Made by a program: the position numbers and the translations under genes. This document shows positions 36,358 to 44,840 of a DNA stretch of 46,950 nt, piece after piece; positions within the stretch are counted from its first letter, which is position 1, and each line of letters begins with the position of its first letter. The DNA is from a virus. The notes under the pieces were generated by a model that did not search any database, was not told the DNA's origin, and was given only the letters and a program-made list of their open reading frames with translations. The stretch spans positions 1 to 46,950 of the IMG/VR virus record IMGVR_UViG_3300042090_001801; one strand, 5' to 3'.

Positions 36358-38001
36358 TTACCGCGTCAGCACCGCGATGCGGGTGGCTCGGTTGGCGGCG
36401 CGGCACTCCTCGAGCGACAGACCGTCATTCGTACCCGGTTCGACGCAGATCGGAGCGTTCGAACCGTTGCCGGTGACCTTGAAGCGGGCGGCCGGGATTT
36501 CCCATTCCTTGACCAGGTACTCAGCGACCACTTGTGCCCGGCGCTGGCTGAGCGCGAGGTTCGAGAGCGTCGAGCCCGTGCTATCCGTGTTACCGCTCAG
36601 CTCGACGTAGGCGGAGCCGTTGTCCTGGATGAAGGGCACCATCTCCTTGTCGATCTTCGCGCGGCTTGCGGCAGTCAGTTCAGCCGAACCGGTGGAGAAG
36701 TTGATAGCGACCGGCTTCGTCACCGCGGCGCGGGTGGCTTGGGCCAGACCAGCACCGGAGAAGTGCACCGTTTCTTGCTGGGCAGCAGCAGCCGCCGAGG
36801 AGTCCGATGCCAGCAGCGTCTTGACGAAGCTGTAGTCAAACGACTGGGCGGGATCGATCACGGGCGACTTCGGATTGGCCAGGGCTCCAGCTTCACGGTA
36901 GATTCCGTCGAACTCATGGTAGACCCGCTCGTAGTTGTTCGTGCCACCCGGCGTAAGGCCGAGGATGCGAGCGTTGTCGGCGAGATCAGTCCACAGGAGG
37001 TTCGAGAAGAGACCCTTGATGAACGGCTTGCCTTCCTTGTTGCCGAGGTCGCGGAACATGTCCTCGTTGTTCATCAGCGCGTCGACTGCGAGGTCTTGAT
37101 TCGCCTTGGCGGCCTTCACACCTTCGAGCCAACCAGCGACAAACTTCTGCACTGCGGCATGACCATCGGGCGAGTTCAGAACAGCTTGATCGCAGACCAT
37201 GACGTCATAGATCAGGTTCGTGGCTTGCTTCGTGGAGTAGACAACGTGACCGTGACCATTGCGAACGGCGAGCGAGAGGTCCGGATCCCACAGAACCGCT
37301 GCATCAACCTTGCCACTTTCGAAGGCGGCGCGAACACCACCGGTACCCTCGTCGGCGTTGATGAAGACCAGCTTGATCGATTCCTTCTTGCGGCCGCTCA
37401 GCGAGCTGTTGTTGATCGCGTTGATCAGGAGACCATGGCTCGGCGTGTACTGCAGCAGGGCCACCGACTTACCGGCCAGATCCTCAACCGACTTGATCGA
37501 CGGGTCCTTGGCGATGATAGCGTCACCACCTTGGGTGTTGTCGACGACCATGACCGCCTTGGCATCCAGACCAGAGTTCCGAAGGTTCGGCTGCTCTTGG
37601 GCCCAGAAGTCGGAGGTCCGCCAGGCGCACTGCGCCGTCTTGGCCGTGAAGATTTCCGTCAGCGTGGGAATGTTGTCCTGGATGATCAGGTTGGCATTCA
37701 GACCCAGCTTGCTGTAGATCGAACCCGGCTGCGTGGTCATCGAGTTGCCGTTGGCGACGATGGCCGGCGCGTAGCCGTGGAACGAGACCAGCGAAACCGT
37801 GAGGTCATGATCGCTTGCCTTTGCGGGGGCTGCGGGAGCCGAACCACCGCTCGGCGCGGTGAAGTTGCCGGCGGAGGCCGTGGTGGAGCCGGGAACATGG
37901 CCACCGATCTTGCCGGAGTGCCATGCCCAGTAGCCGGTGCCAACCACCGCTACCGTGCCCACAAGGGCTACGAACTTTTTGAAACCTGGCGTGAGAGACA
38001 T
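36358..38001 (-). CDS. ABC substrate-binding protein fused to OmpA peptidoglycan-binding domain
   Basis: Residues 1-30 hold a membrane anchor (FVALVGTVAVVGTGYWAWHS). After an Ala/Pro/Ser linker, residues about 65-330 match NMT1/THI5/SsuA-like periplasmic binding proteins (LVSFHGYAPAI, DAAVLWDPDL). Residues about 425-545 form an OmpA domain (INFSTGSAEL, ELSGNTDSTGS, LSQRRAQVVAEYLV) that binds peptidoglycan. The fusion would tie the receptor between inner membrane and cell wall. The ligand is unknown. It has its own promoter at 38046. Confidence 0.94.
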   Translation of the reverse strand: MSLTPGFKKFVALVGTVAVVGTGYWAWHSGKIGGHVPGSTTASAGNFTAPSGGSAPAAPAKASDHDLTVSLVSFHGYAPAIVANGNSMTTQPGSIYSKLGLNANLIIQDNIPTLTEIFTAKTAQCAWRTSDFWAQEQPNLRNSGLDAKAVMVVDNTQGGDAIIAKDPSIKSVEDLAGKSVALLQYTPSHGLLINAINNSSLSGRKKESIKLVFINADEGTGGVRAAFESGKVDAAVLWDPDLSLAVRNGHGHVVYSTKQATNLIYDVMVCDQAVLNSPDGHAAVQKFVAGWLEGVKAAKANQDLAVDALMNNEDMFRDLGNKEGKPFIKGLFSNLLWTDLADNARILGLTPGGTNNYERVYHEFDGIYREAGALANPKSPVIDPAQSFDYSFVKTLLASDSSAAAAAQQETVHFSGAGLAQATRAAVTKPVAINFSTGSAELTAASRAKIDKEMVPFIQDNGSAYVELSGNTDSTGSTLSNLALSQRRAQVVAEYLVKEWEIPAARFKVTGNGSNAPICVEPGTNDGLSLEECRAANRATRIAVLTR

Positions 38002-38045
38002 TGTAGATCCTTTCAGGGGTTCATCAGGGGTGAATCAACGTGGTA

Positions 38046-38074
38046 ATTCTACTTCTTAATCAGCGAGGAGTAAT
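38046..38074 (-). promoter_or_regulatory. Sigma70-like promoter (ATTACT-17-TAGAAT)
   Basis: The -35 ATTACT is at 38069-38074 and the -10 TAGAAT at 38046-38051, overlapping the stop of the coiled-coil gene and reading into the binding-protein gene. Confidence 0.5.
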
Positions 38075-39092
38075 CTGACGTTGCAGACACTCCCACCGGC
38101 ATCGAGGTCAGCGGAACAGAAGGAGCTGGGAGCGCGGTCGGAACAACCGTGGCTTCGACGATGTCGAGATTGCGGGAGTTCAGATCCTCGAGGATCTTGA
38201 GGCCTTTGTCCGAGTACATCGACTGCGTCAGCTCTGAGCCGTCGATAAAGCCCTTGGCATCTTCCATGTAGCTGTCGATCATGCCGAGCTTGTTGCTGTA
38301 GTCCTCGGCGATGAAGGCCATCGTGTCGGTGCGCAGGCTGTCGATCTCCTCGCTACCCTTGAAGGCGGCGGCGACGGCTTGCCAGGCGGCGGCTGAGGCG
38401 GAGATGGCCTTGTACTCACGCTCCGTCAGGCCAATCTGAAAGTTGATGTCGTCGTTCATGAGGTTCAGGGCCTTCAGCGCGCGGGAAAGCTGCGTGTAGA
38501 AGCCATTCACCTGCGTGTAGGACTTTGTCAGGCGCTCTTCAGCGTCGCGAAGCTTGCCAAGCTGAGCCGAGTACGTGCGAATTTCCGCTTCATTCTGCTG
38601 CGGTCCGCCGTGGGCAGGGTTCTGCAGGTACTGGATCTTGGCGATCAGCGCTTGCTCATCGTTCTTGAAGGAGGTGATCGTCGCTTCGATCTGACGCACT
38701 TGACCCTTGACGTTGGTGCGGCCATCGTCAACGCGCTTGATGCGCTCTTGGGCCTTCTTCTGCACCTCGCGCAGGACGCCGATCGGGTCGTAGCGGATGA
38801 TCGAGTACGTAAGGGCGCGCATCAGCATCTTGTACATCAGCCACGCGCGGCTGCGGAGGGTACCATCGATGACGAGCACGTAGAACAGCGTGATGCCGAC
38901 GATGCCAAGGCCGAAGGCGTACAGCGTGTTCTCGAGGAGGTTGACGACGAACGGCATGATCTTGTACGCCGCGTAGCCGATGCCCAGGAAGGCAAGCATG
39001 CCGACGACCATTCCGGTCGTGCCTTCCTTCGTATCCCAGAAGGACTTGACTTTCTGACCGACGGTGGTCGTGGTAGTGGTGAGGTCGTTCAC
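38049..39092 (-). CDS. Membrane-anchored coiled-coil protein, 347 aa
   Basis: Two membrane segments near the start (GMVVGMLAFLGIGYAAYKIM and TLYAFGLGIVGITLFYVLVI), then a cytoplasmic-type coiled coil (residues about 110-300) and a Pro/Val-rich tail. The shape recalls PspA-like or tethering proteins but I see no certain family. Its start is two bases after the next gene's stop, so the pair is coupled. Confidence 0.85.
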   Translation of the reverse strand: MNDLTTTTTTVGQKVKSFWDTKEGTTGMVVGMLAFLGIGYAAYKIMPFVVNLLENTLYAFGLGIVGITLFYVLVIDGTLRSRAWLMYKMLMRALTYSIIRYDPIGVLREVQKKAQERIKRVDDGRTNVKGQVRQIEATITSFKNDEQALIAKIQYLQNPAHGGPQQNEAEIRTYSAQLGKLRDAEERLTKSYTQVNGFYTQLSRALKALNLMNDDINFQIGLTEREYKAISASAAAWQAVAAAFKGSEEIDSLRTDTMAFIAEDYSNKLGMIDSYMEDAKGFIDGSELTQSMYSDKGLKILEDLNSRNLDIVEATVVPTALPAPSVPLTSMPVGVSATSDYSSLIKK

Positions 39093-39094
39093 GT

Positions 39095-39763
39095 TCAGGC
39101 TCCCAGGTATTGGTTCAGCTTGTTGGAAATGTCAGCGTAGCGGGCTTGCACCATCTGCGCGACCGAGTTGAAGTCGATCGACGCCTTTTGCATCTCGCCG
39201 GTCTTGTTCACGATCTCGTTCGCGAGGTCGGTTCGCTTCTGCGTCAGCACTTGAAGCTGCGCAGTCAGATCAGCGATGCTCTTTTCAGCGGCTTCCTTCT
39301 CGGCGGTCAGGTTTTGAATCGCGACCGTGGCGTTGCCGATGAAGGAGTTGTTGAAGTTCTGCGTTTCGCCGGTGATCGGACCCTTGACATCGACTGCCGC
39401 GAGCAGATCCGCCTTGAGCAGGCTCGAAGAAGCGGCGGCCGCCTTGTAGCGGGTAGCTTCATCTGGGATCACCGCGGCCAGCGAGGCGAGGACCTTTTGG
39501 AACTGCGCGTACGGCGCGAAGGAAGGTTGCGCTTGGATGACGGCCTCGATCTTGGCTTCAACGGCGGTCCGATCCAGAACGCTGTTCGCCGTGGCTACCG
39601 TACCCGCTGAGGGGGAGACGGGAGCGGCACCGTAGGCGGAGAGCGATGCGGTCGGGAAGCCACCGACAGGCGCTGCTGCCGGAGCAGCTTGCGGAGTGGA
39701 GGGCTTGACGGTCGGTTCATCTTCCTGGATGACCAGACCTTTGAGGCCGGAGAGGAGGCTCAT
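39095..39763 (-). CDS. Coiled-coil protein, 222 aa
   Basis: An N-terminal amphipathic helix (MSLLSGLKGLVIQEDE), an Ala/Pro-rich linker, a helical domain and a C-terminal coiled coil (EAAEKSIADLTAQLQVLTQK). No family recognised. It probably works with the membrane coiled-coil protein encoded next to it. Confidence 0.83.
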   Translation of the reverse strand: MSLLSGLKGLVIQEDEPTVKPSTPQAAPAAAPVGGFPTASLSAYGAAPVSPSAGTVATANSVLDRTAVEAKIEAVIQAQPSFAPYAQFQKVLASLAAVIPDEATRYKAAAASSSLLKADLLAAVDVKGPITGETQNFNNSFIGNATVAIQNLTAEKEAAEKSIADLTAQLQVLTQKRTDLANEIVNKTGEMQKASIDFNSVAQMVQARYADISNKLNQYLGA

Positions 39764-39772
39764 CTTGTGTCC

Positions 39773-40246
39773 TTACGCTTCGACGGTTTCAGGGGTGACG
39801 ATGTTGGCGACCGCCTTGCGAACGGTGGACTTCACCGCCTTCTTGGAGGTCGTCACGGTCGTTTCGGCGGGTTGCTTGCGGCCGCGGGGCAGCTTCGTGA
39901 TCGTGCCGCCGACTTCCTTCAGGCGAGCGCCGAGGATTTGGTTCAGCGAGATGAGCTGCTTCTTCAGCTGCTTCACGGTGATGTCGGGGTTGACGGTCTT
40001 GGCGGCGTTCATCAGCTTCTCTTCGGCCTTGCGGAAGAAGTCGGGGTTGACGAAGTTGTAGTTGCGCGGAACATCGAAGCCGCTCGCGCCAAGATCGGTG
40101 CCGACGACGATGTCAACGCCAATCCACGAGTCGGCGTGGTCGGCGGGGCGGGCGTTCTTCCAGAAGCCCGAACGGATTTCTTGAAGCAGGACGTCGGTCA
40201 GGACGGTCTTCTGCACGGGTGTTGCGACAATTAGAGTTTTGGACAT
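39773..40246 (-). CDS. Hypothetical protein, 157 aa
   Basis: MSKTLIVATPVQKTVLTDVL, then a helical domain (AEEKLMNAAKTVNPDITVKQ) and a basic tail (TKLPRGRKQPAETTVTTSKK). Not recognised. It is the first gene after the promoter at 40291 in the envelope cluster. Confidence 0.8.
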   Translation of the reverse strand: MSKTLIVATPVQKTVLTDVLLQEIRSGFWKNARPADHADSWIGVDIVVGTDLGASGFDVPRNYNFVNPDFFRKAEEKLMNAAKTVNPDITVKQLKKQLISLNQILGARLKEVGGTITKLPRGRKQPAETTVTTSKKAVKSTVRKAVANIVTPETVEA

Positions 40247-40290
40247 GTTGGTAAACCTCCCTCAAAATTGATCTTGCGATCACGTGATAG

Positions 40291-40319
40291 ATTCTAATTC
40301 CGGATGGTGTGAATGTAAA
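40291..40319 (-). promoter_or_regulatory. Sigma70-like promoter (TTTACA-17-TAGAAT)
   Basis: The -35 TTTACA is at 40314-40319 and the -10 TAGAAT at 40291-40296, ahead of the 157-aa gene. Confidence 0.7.
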
Positions 40320-40334
40320 CTGATCCGGGGCTGG

Positions 40335-40628
40335 TTAAAGCGAGTTCCACTTCTGATTCCACCACAGGTCTTGAAAGCGGTGGCAGTGTCGAGCGTAGCA
40401 CTCACGAACCAACTTCTTCGTCCAGCGCTCGAGCTCCTTGTCTTGCTCCCCAATTGCTAGGGTTTTTCCGGTTTGCTGATGGTAAAGCTCAGTCGATCTA
40501 ACGTCAAGCTCCCCGTCAACAGGAATCGTTCCTTCCTGTTCATAGTATTCCCAGTCGAGAATGATCATGCTCACGGTGATGTCATCGAGAGCCTCGACGT
40601 AGGTAATAGCTGGGTCTCTCAGCCCCAC
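40335..40628 (-). CDS. Hypothetical protein, 97 aa
   Basis: GTG 40626-40628 overlaps the stop of the 88-aa gene, with GAGGA nine bases upstream. The protein is helical and acidic then basic (VSMIILDWEYYEQEGTIPVD, ELERWTKKLVRECYARHCHR). Not recognised; the longer frame upstream is a shadow of the 88-aa gene. Confidence 0.68.
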   Translation of the reverse strand: MGLRDPAITYVEALDDITVSMIILDWEYYEQEGTIPVDGELDVRSTELYHQQTGKTLAIGEQDKELERWTKKLVRECYARHCHRFQDLWWNQKWNSL

Positions 40629-40885
40629 GTCGGATCTTCCTCGTTCATGATGAGGTGCGTGAAGTAAAGCTTCGCAAAGTAGCGATAGCACTCGAAGGCA
40701 AGTTGGCTCATCCACAACGAAACGTGAGTGTCAGTCTTGAACTCCTTCATCAGCGCTTCCGCCTGGATGCGGATGGGTTCATCGCCGACAGCACCAGTGA
40801 CGCTAAGCTTCTCGTAGCCATCGATGATCAACCGCTTCTCGCTGTCGGGAAGCTTCTTGACAAAAGTTTCGATTAAGTTTTCCAT
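40619..40885 (-). CDS. Hypothetical protein, 88 aa
   Basis: MENLIETFVKKLPDSEKRLI and a C-terminal ECYRYFAKLYFTHLIMNEED are helical. GAGGAACAG precedes the ATG. Its neighbour's product (97 aa) has a similar size, and both may be soluble partners of the membrane genes upstream. Confidence 0.75.
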   Translation of the reverse strand: MENLIETFVKKLPDSEKRLIIDGYEKLSVTGAVGDEPIRIQAEALMKEFKTDTHVSLWMSQLAFECYRYFAKLYFTHLIMNEEDPTWG

Positions 40886-40892
40886 CTGTTCC

Positions 40893-41054
40893 TCAGTGCT
40901 TGTAGGGTCCGGCCATCCACGCCATTACCATCGCGAAGACCCAAAGACCGATAAGGATCTTCAGGTCCCACAGTAGGGCGAAGATGAAGTGCAGCCCGTT
41001 GAGCAGCTTCGCCTTAAGGCTTGTTCCGGCGACTGGCTCAACGAGCTTCGACAT
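40893..41054 (-). CDS. Small membrane protein, 53 aa
   Basis: A complete short frame from ATG 41052-41054 to TGA 40893-40895: MSKLVEPVAGTSLKAKLLNG, then a single hydrophobic helix (LIGLWVFAMVMAWMAG). AAGGAAAG lies before the ATG. It sits between the LemA-like gene and the 88-aa gene. Confidence 0.72.
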   Translation of the reverse strand: MSKLVEPVAGTSLKAKLLNGLHFIFALLWDLKILIGLWVFAMVMAWMAGPYKH

Positions 41055-41063
41055 CTTCTTTCC

Positions 41064-41651
41064 TTACTGGCGGTTCAGGATCGGGCCGTCTTCACGGTGC
41101 GTTTGGAAGGCCTTGGCCGCGCGATCAGTCGTGACGATCTTGAAGTCATCGAGGTTGATCTTCGGATAACCAGCCATGTGGAGGAACGTACCCGTCCACA
41201 GGGTGCCCAGCGCGGTCTCATACTGCCGCTTCAGATCGATCTGGCGCGTTTGACCGTTTTGGAAGTCGTTGCGACCGGCTTCGATCACCTCTTGGATCTT
41301 CGCGTAGAGCTTGAAGTCCAGCGTCGGGTTCTGCTCCTTCAGGAACTGGAAGGTTGCCTTGGAACCATCGGCGCCGTACCGACCTTGAATCGCAGCGGTA
41401 ACCACCTTGACCAAGTCATCACGCGCCATCGCGGGAACCGACGCGATCTCGAGGACCTTCTGCCCGTAGTTCGCGTAGATGTTCTCGTTGTTCTCACGAG
41501 TTGCCTTGAGGTTCTGCTCCATCTGGTTGCCGTAGTTGTAGGCGGAGACGTAGGACATCGCGCCGATGCCGATCACCAACACCACGAACGCCAGGGCTGC
41601 CAGGGCGGCCACCAGACCCGTACTGATTTCACCACGTTGCTGCTTCATCAC
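41064..41651 (-). CDS. LemA family protein
   Basis: One N-terminal membrane segment (VAALAALAFVVLVIGIGAMS) then a helical domain with the LemA pattern (GNQMEQNLKATRENNENIYA, LYAKIQEVIEAGRNDFQNGQ, KRQYETALGTLWTG). At 195 aa it is a normal LemA length. LemA genes in bacteria often stand next to TPM-domain (YgcG-like) genes, and a TPM-like gene is directly upstream here. The function of LemA is unknown, probably at the membrane. Confidence 0.85.
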   Translation of the reverse strand: MMKQQRGEISTGLVAALAALAFVVLVIGIGAMSYVSAYNYGNQMEQNLKATRENNENIYANYGQKVLEIASVPAMARDDLVKVVTAAIQGRYGADGSKATFQFLKEQNPTLDFKLYAKIQEVIEAGRNDFQNGQTRQIDLKRQYETALGTLWTGTFLHMAGYPKINLDDFKIVTTDRAAKAFQTHREDGPILNRQ

Positions 41652-41660
41652 ATCTCCTTG

Positions 41661-42803
41661 TTAGCGATAACTACGACGATAGGGACTGCTGTTGAAATTC
41701 TTGAACACTAGGAACCAGCTGACCGCGTAGCCAATGACCACGAGGATACCGGTAAGCCACATCACCCAGTCCGGAGGATCGATCTCTCCGTCGAGGTAGG
41801 CGAAGTCGCGCATGCGCTTGCGTTGGAAGGTGCTGGTAGTTTCTTCGGTCAGCACCTTGATGACGTTGTCGACGGTCAGCTCGTCGAGAGCCTCGAGGTC
41901 ATCGCGCAGCTTCACCTGGAAGATGTCGTGCTGCGTCAGCGCCATGATGCGGACCCAGCTTGCCTTGTGCGGGAAGTCAGGGGCACCGATGACGACCACG
42001 ATGTCGTTCTTCTTGCCGTTCAGCCACGCATCTTGGAGGGCGAAGAAGTAGTTGGGATCGGAGTTCGCGGTGATCACGATGACCGCGTTCGCCTGCTTCA
42101 GGGGTCCCAGTGTCTTGAGGGCATCCGACAGCTTGTCGTTCCACTCACGGATGTTTGGGATGTTCACACCTACCGGGATCACACGATCGACCTTGTAGTA
42201 GTCGTAGATGTTGATCGGGTAAGGTGGGATCTGGTCCTTGTACTTTGCCTTCAGGTCCGAAGACGCTGGACGGAAGAGACTGTCGGGGACCGCCTTGATG
42301 TAGTTCGTGTAGTTGTGCGTTCGAGATACCGGGTCACCCTTCTGGATGATCGTGTAGCGCGCCGGATCGGGAAGAAGGTAGACGGCGCGGCTGGTCCAGT
42401 CGGCGCTGTCGATGCGGAAGCTTCCGATCGTTGAGTCACAGTCCCACTTTACGGTGTAGTGGTCTCGGTAGCAAGTGTCGCACTCCGTGTGCGAGCTACG
42501 GTTCTTGCCAGAACCAGAGTAGACCGTGTGGCAGTGGCACTGGTAGCTCTCGACGTAGGACCCGTGAACTCGCTCCTTTGACGTCACCTGTCCGTTCCAG
42601 ATCTCGGTGTCGGACGTTTTTGCTCCCTTACCCGCGTAGAAGGCCCCGGTAAGGATGAGCGCCGCCACGAGAGCGGCGGCAAGTGAGACCAGGGCGTTGT
42701 GCCCATAGGTCATCTCGCCCTTTGAGACGTAGTGGTAGATGAATACCGACGCGATCGAAAGGACGATCGGCAGAAGGAGCAGCCACAGCAGGGTAACGTT
42801 CAT
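41661..42803 (-). CDS. Membrane protein with Cys-rich loop and TPM-like domain, 380 aa
   Basis: Two N-terminal membrane segments and one near the C terminus (about 345-368). An external segment has a Cys/His cluster (YQCHCHTVYSG, HTECDTCYRDHY), possibly metal-binding. Residues about 225-330 (QDAWLNGKKNDIVVVIGAP, SWVRIMALTQHD) resemble a TPM domain. With the LemA-like gene next to it this looks like a LemA-TPM pair. The TPM call is by pattern only. Confidence 0.78.
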   Translation of the reverse strand: MNVTLLWLLLLPIVLSIASVFIYHYVSKGEMTYGHNALVSLAAALVAALILTGAFYAGKGAKTSDTEIWNGQVTSKERVHGSYVESYQCHCHTVYSGSGKNRSSHTECDTCYRDHYTVKWDCDSTIGSFRIDSADWTSRAVYLLPDPARYTIIQKGDPVSRTHNYTNYIKAVPDSLFRPASSDLKAKYKDQIPPYPINIYDYYKVDRVIPVGVNIPNIREWNDKLSDALKTLGPLKQANAVIVITANSDPNYFFALQDAWLNGKKNDIVVVIGAPDFPHKASWVRIMALTQHDIFQVKLRDDLEALDELTVDNVIKVLTEETTSTFQRKRMRDFAYLDGEIDPPDWVMWLTGILVVIGYAVSWFLVFKNFNSSPYRRSYR

Positions 42804-42825
42804 CGAGTCCTCCAGTTATAGAGGA

Positions 42826-42854
42826 ATTATACATCGAACCTGCGCAGGAGTAAA
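42826..42854 (-). promoter_or_regulatory. Sigma70-like promoter (TTTACT-17-TATAAT)
   Basis: The -35 TTTACT is at 42849-42854 and a consensus -10 TATAAT at 42826-42831. It precedes the TPM-like, LemA-like and following genes; the spacer contains CCTGCGCAGG, a perfect palindrome. Confidence 0.78.
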
Positions 42855-43160
42855 CTATTTCGCAGGTGCCTTGGTTCTGCGGTGGGGACGGAAGGGCTCC
42901 GAGACCGAGACGTGAACCCTGGCCAGATCGATGGTCAGCTCGACGACCATTTCGTCAGGGCGAAGCTTGATGTCGTACTTGTTGGAAAAGAGCTTGCCAT
43001 AGATCGGGTCTTTCACGAAGTTGGCTTTCTTTTGGACCGTGTCGAAGCCGGCGAAGTACTCGCCGCTTGCCGCACGAACCACGTAAAGAGAAACGACGGC
43101 GCTTTGGCGTGCATCCAGAGAACGTTCGACTGCTTCCCTCGCCAGATCATTCAAGCTCAT
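42855..43160 (-). CDS. Hypothetical protein, 101 aa
   Basis: Not recognised. Alpha helix then beta-rich (MSLNDLAREAVERSLDARQS, VVELTIDLARVHVSVSEPFR) with a basic tail. It ends in TAG at the -35 of the next promoter. Confidence 0.75.
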   Translation of the reverse strand: MSLNDLAREAVERSLDARQSAVVSLYVVRAASGEYFAGFDTVQKKANFVKDPIYGKLFSNKYDIKLRPDEMVVELTIDLARVHVSVSEPFRPHRRTKAPAK

Positions 43161-43182
43161 TTACTGCTCCCGTATTTTAGAG

Positions 43183-43632
43183 TTATCGACCAAGAGCCTT
43201 GAGGTGGAAGTCAAGGCTTAAGCACAAAAGAATGTTGAGCGCCCGAGCGTTTGCCTCGGATGCCATTTCCGGTGGAGTCGTAAAGACATCCTTACCCCGG
43301 TGAAACGCCGCCATCCAGCCGTAGGGATTAGCGGGCGTGCAGCCTGGGTAAAAAAGAGCGACTTTCATCTCGAGCTTCTGCTCGATGTTTGAGATAACGT
43401 TCAGATCGTTCACGTGGTCGCTGTCGGGCAAACCACGGGCGTACGATGGAATTTTGCTAACGATGAACTCGTTAAGCTGATTCTTGATGGCGCGTTCCTG
43501 CCACTCACCGAGAATATCCTCGGTTGTGTCTTGAAAGATTTCCTGGTCCGTGAGAGCTGCCCTGCGAGCCGGGATAGTTTCCTTCGGCTTCGTCTCAGGC
43601 GGCTTCTTGAACTCGAAGACCTTTGCGGTCAT
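43183..43632 (-). CDS. Hypothetical protein, 149 aa
   Basis: ATG 43630-43632 overlaps the stop of the 91-aa gene. The protein has a Pro/Lys-rich start and helical segments (EDILGEWQERAIKNQLNEFI) and ends in a hydrophobic helix (NILLCLSLDFHLKAL). Not recognised. Confidence 0.75.
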   Translation of the reverse strand: MTAKVFEFKKPPETKPKETIPARRAALTDQEIFQDTTEDILGEWQERAIKNQLNEFIVSKIPSYARGLPDSDHVNDLNVISNIEQKLEMKVALFYPGCTPANPYGWMAAFHRGKDVFTTPPEMASEANARALNILLCLSLDFHLKALGR

Positions 43633-43904
43633 AGCGGGTGCCACTCTTCAGAGACACCACCTTGTCCAGGAGTCTCACGAAACTCCACCGCGTCGAGGAT
43701 CCACTTGTCTCGGACCGCCCAGTGATTTGGGGGATCCTGGGCGAGATCCTCGCGTAGGACTTGCTGAAGCTGATGGATTTCTCGACGAAGAAAGTCAGGG
43801 CTCTTGGGACCCCAACCGTGCGAGTAGCTTACCGTAAAGCCACCTTGGTTCTCATGGATGGTTCCATCGGGAAGCTTGTAGTCGATGCGGATAGGAATGC
43901 TCAT
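43629..43904 (-). CDS. Hypothetical protein, 91 aa
   Basis: Not recognised. MSIPIRIDYKLPDGTIHENQ starts a small alpha+beta domain. It overlaps both neighbours by four bases (ATGA), so it is translated as part of one operon with the metallophosphoesterase. Confidence 0.75.
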   Translation of the reverse strand: MSIPIRIDYKLPDGTIHENQGGFTVSYSHGWGPKSPDFLRREIHQLQQVLREDLAQDPPNHWAVRDKWILDAVEFRETPGQGGVSEEWHPL

Positions 43905-44815
43905 TCTGGATCCTGGTTGACGTAGTCAGGGCTTGCATCCTCGCCGTCTTCATTCGAGGACTTTGTTCCTTCGATCTCATAGACGTCTGTTTGCCGGAAT
44001 GAACAGTTAGTGAAGCGGTTCTCACTGGGATAGCCAAGCGGATTGCAGATGAGCTTGGTTTTCCCGATGTCACCTATGAAGGAGGTATGCGTGTGTCCGA
44101 AAAACCAGTACTTTGGCTGGTGCTTGAGAATAAAGTCATCAAGGTCGGAGGTAAATGCGGCGTTTAGAATGCGCGTGGTGTCGTCGCTCATGTACATCGG
44201 GTGAACCGCGAGGTACGAGGGCATGTGGTGGGTGACGATCACGGTATCGCTGTTGTCGCGACCCTCCATCCACTCACCGAGGATCCTCACCGTCCAGTTG
44301 TGGATAGGCTGCAGATCACGTGGGTAGACCATGCTACCATCGTCCTTGGTGATCACCTTATGATCGGTGATGTAGGAGGCGATGATGTTGTTCTTGCCCT
44401 CATCCTTGCTGTAGGAGGTCCACAGCGTGGCGCAGAGAAAGCGAACGCCGCGGATGGTGATCATGACAGGCTCATTGCCGGCGATGGTCAGCTTGTCCAT
44501 GTTGATGCCGCTTGCGCGCAGAAAGCCGCTGATCTGATCCAGCGTTTGGCTCATTCGCCAGCCATAGTGCTCGTGATTTCCCAGGACATAGATGGTGTGC
44601 AGGAAGCGGGGGACAACCAGCTCCATGAACGTCGCGATGCGTCCAGCGCGCTTGGCCGTGGCAAGGTCTCCGGCTACGATGAGCACGGATTTTTTGTCAG
44701 TGGGAAGAGGAGGAATGAGCTTGAGGAGCTCTTCTCTGGCGCGACCTGCTGATTTATCGTACAGGTCGTAGTAGTGTTCGAGGTGCAGATCTGATACTTC
44801 GCGGATGCGCAGCAT
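43901..44815 (-). CDS. Calcineurin-like metallophosphoesterase, 304 aa
   Basis: The metal motifs appear in order: REVSDLHLEH (about 3-12), VAGDLA (about 48), VLGNHEHYG (about 78), VIVTHHMPS (about 196) and WFFGHTHTS (about 239). The substrate could be nucleic acid, nucleotides or phosphoproteins. ATG 44813-44815 has AGGA seven bases upstream. The promoter at 44841 precedes it. Confidence 0.94.
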   Translation of the reverse strand: MLRIREVSDLHLEHYYDLYDKSAGRAREELLKLIPPLPTDKKSVLIVAGDLATAKRAGRIATFMELVVPRFLHTIYVLGNHEHYGWRMSQTLDQISGFLRASGINMDKLTIAGNEPVMITIRGVRFLCATLWTSYSKDEGKNNIIASYITDHKVITKDDGSMVYPRDLQPIHNWTVRILGEWMEGRDNSDTVIVTHHMPSYLAVHPMYMSDDTTRILNAAFTSDLDDFILKHQPKYWFFGHTHTSFIGDIGKTKLICNPLGYPSENRFTNCSFRQTDVYEIEGTKSSNEDGEDASPDYVNQDPE

Positions 44816-44840
44816 GTGACTTTCCTTCATCGTATGGATG

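Noticed and set aside
36532-38046. 504-aa plus-strand ORF
   Set aside because: It is a shadow of the OmpA-fused binding protein, whose domains are clearly on the minus strand.
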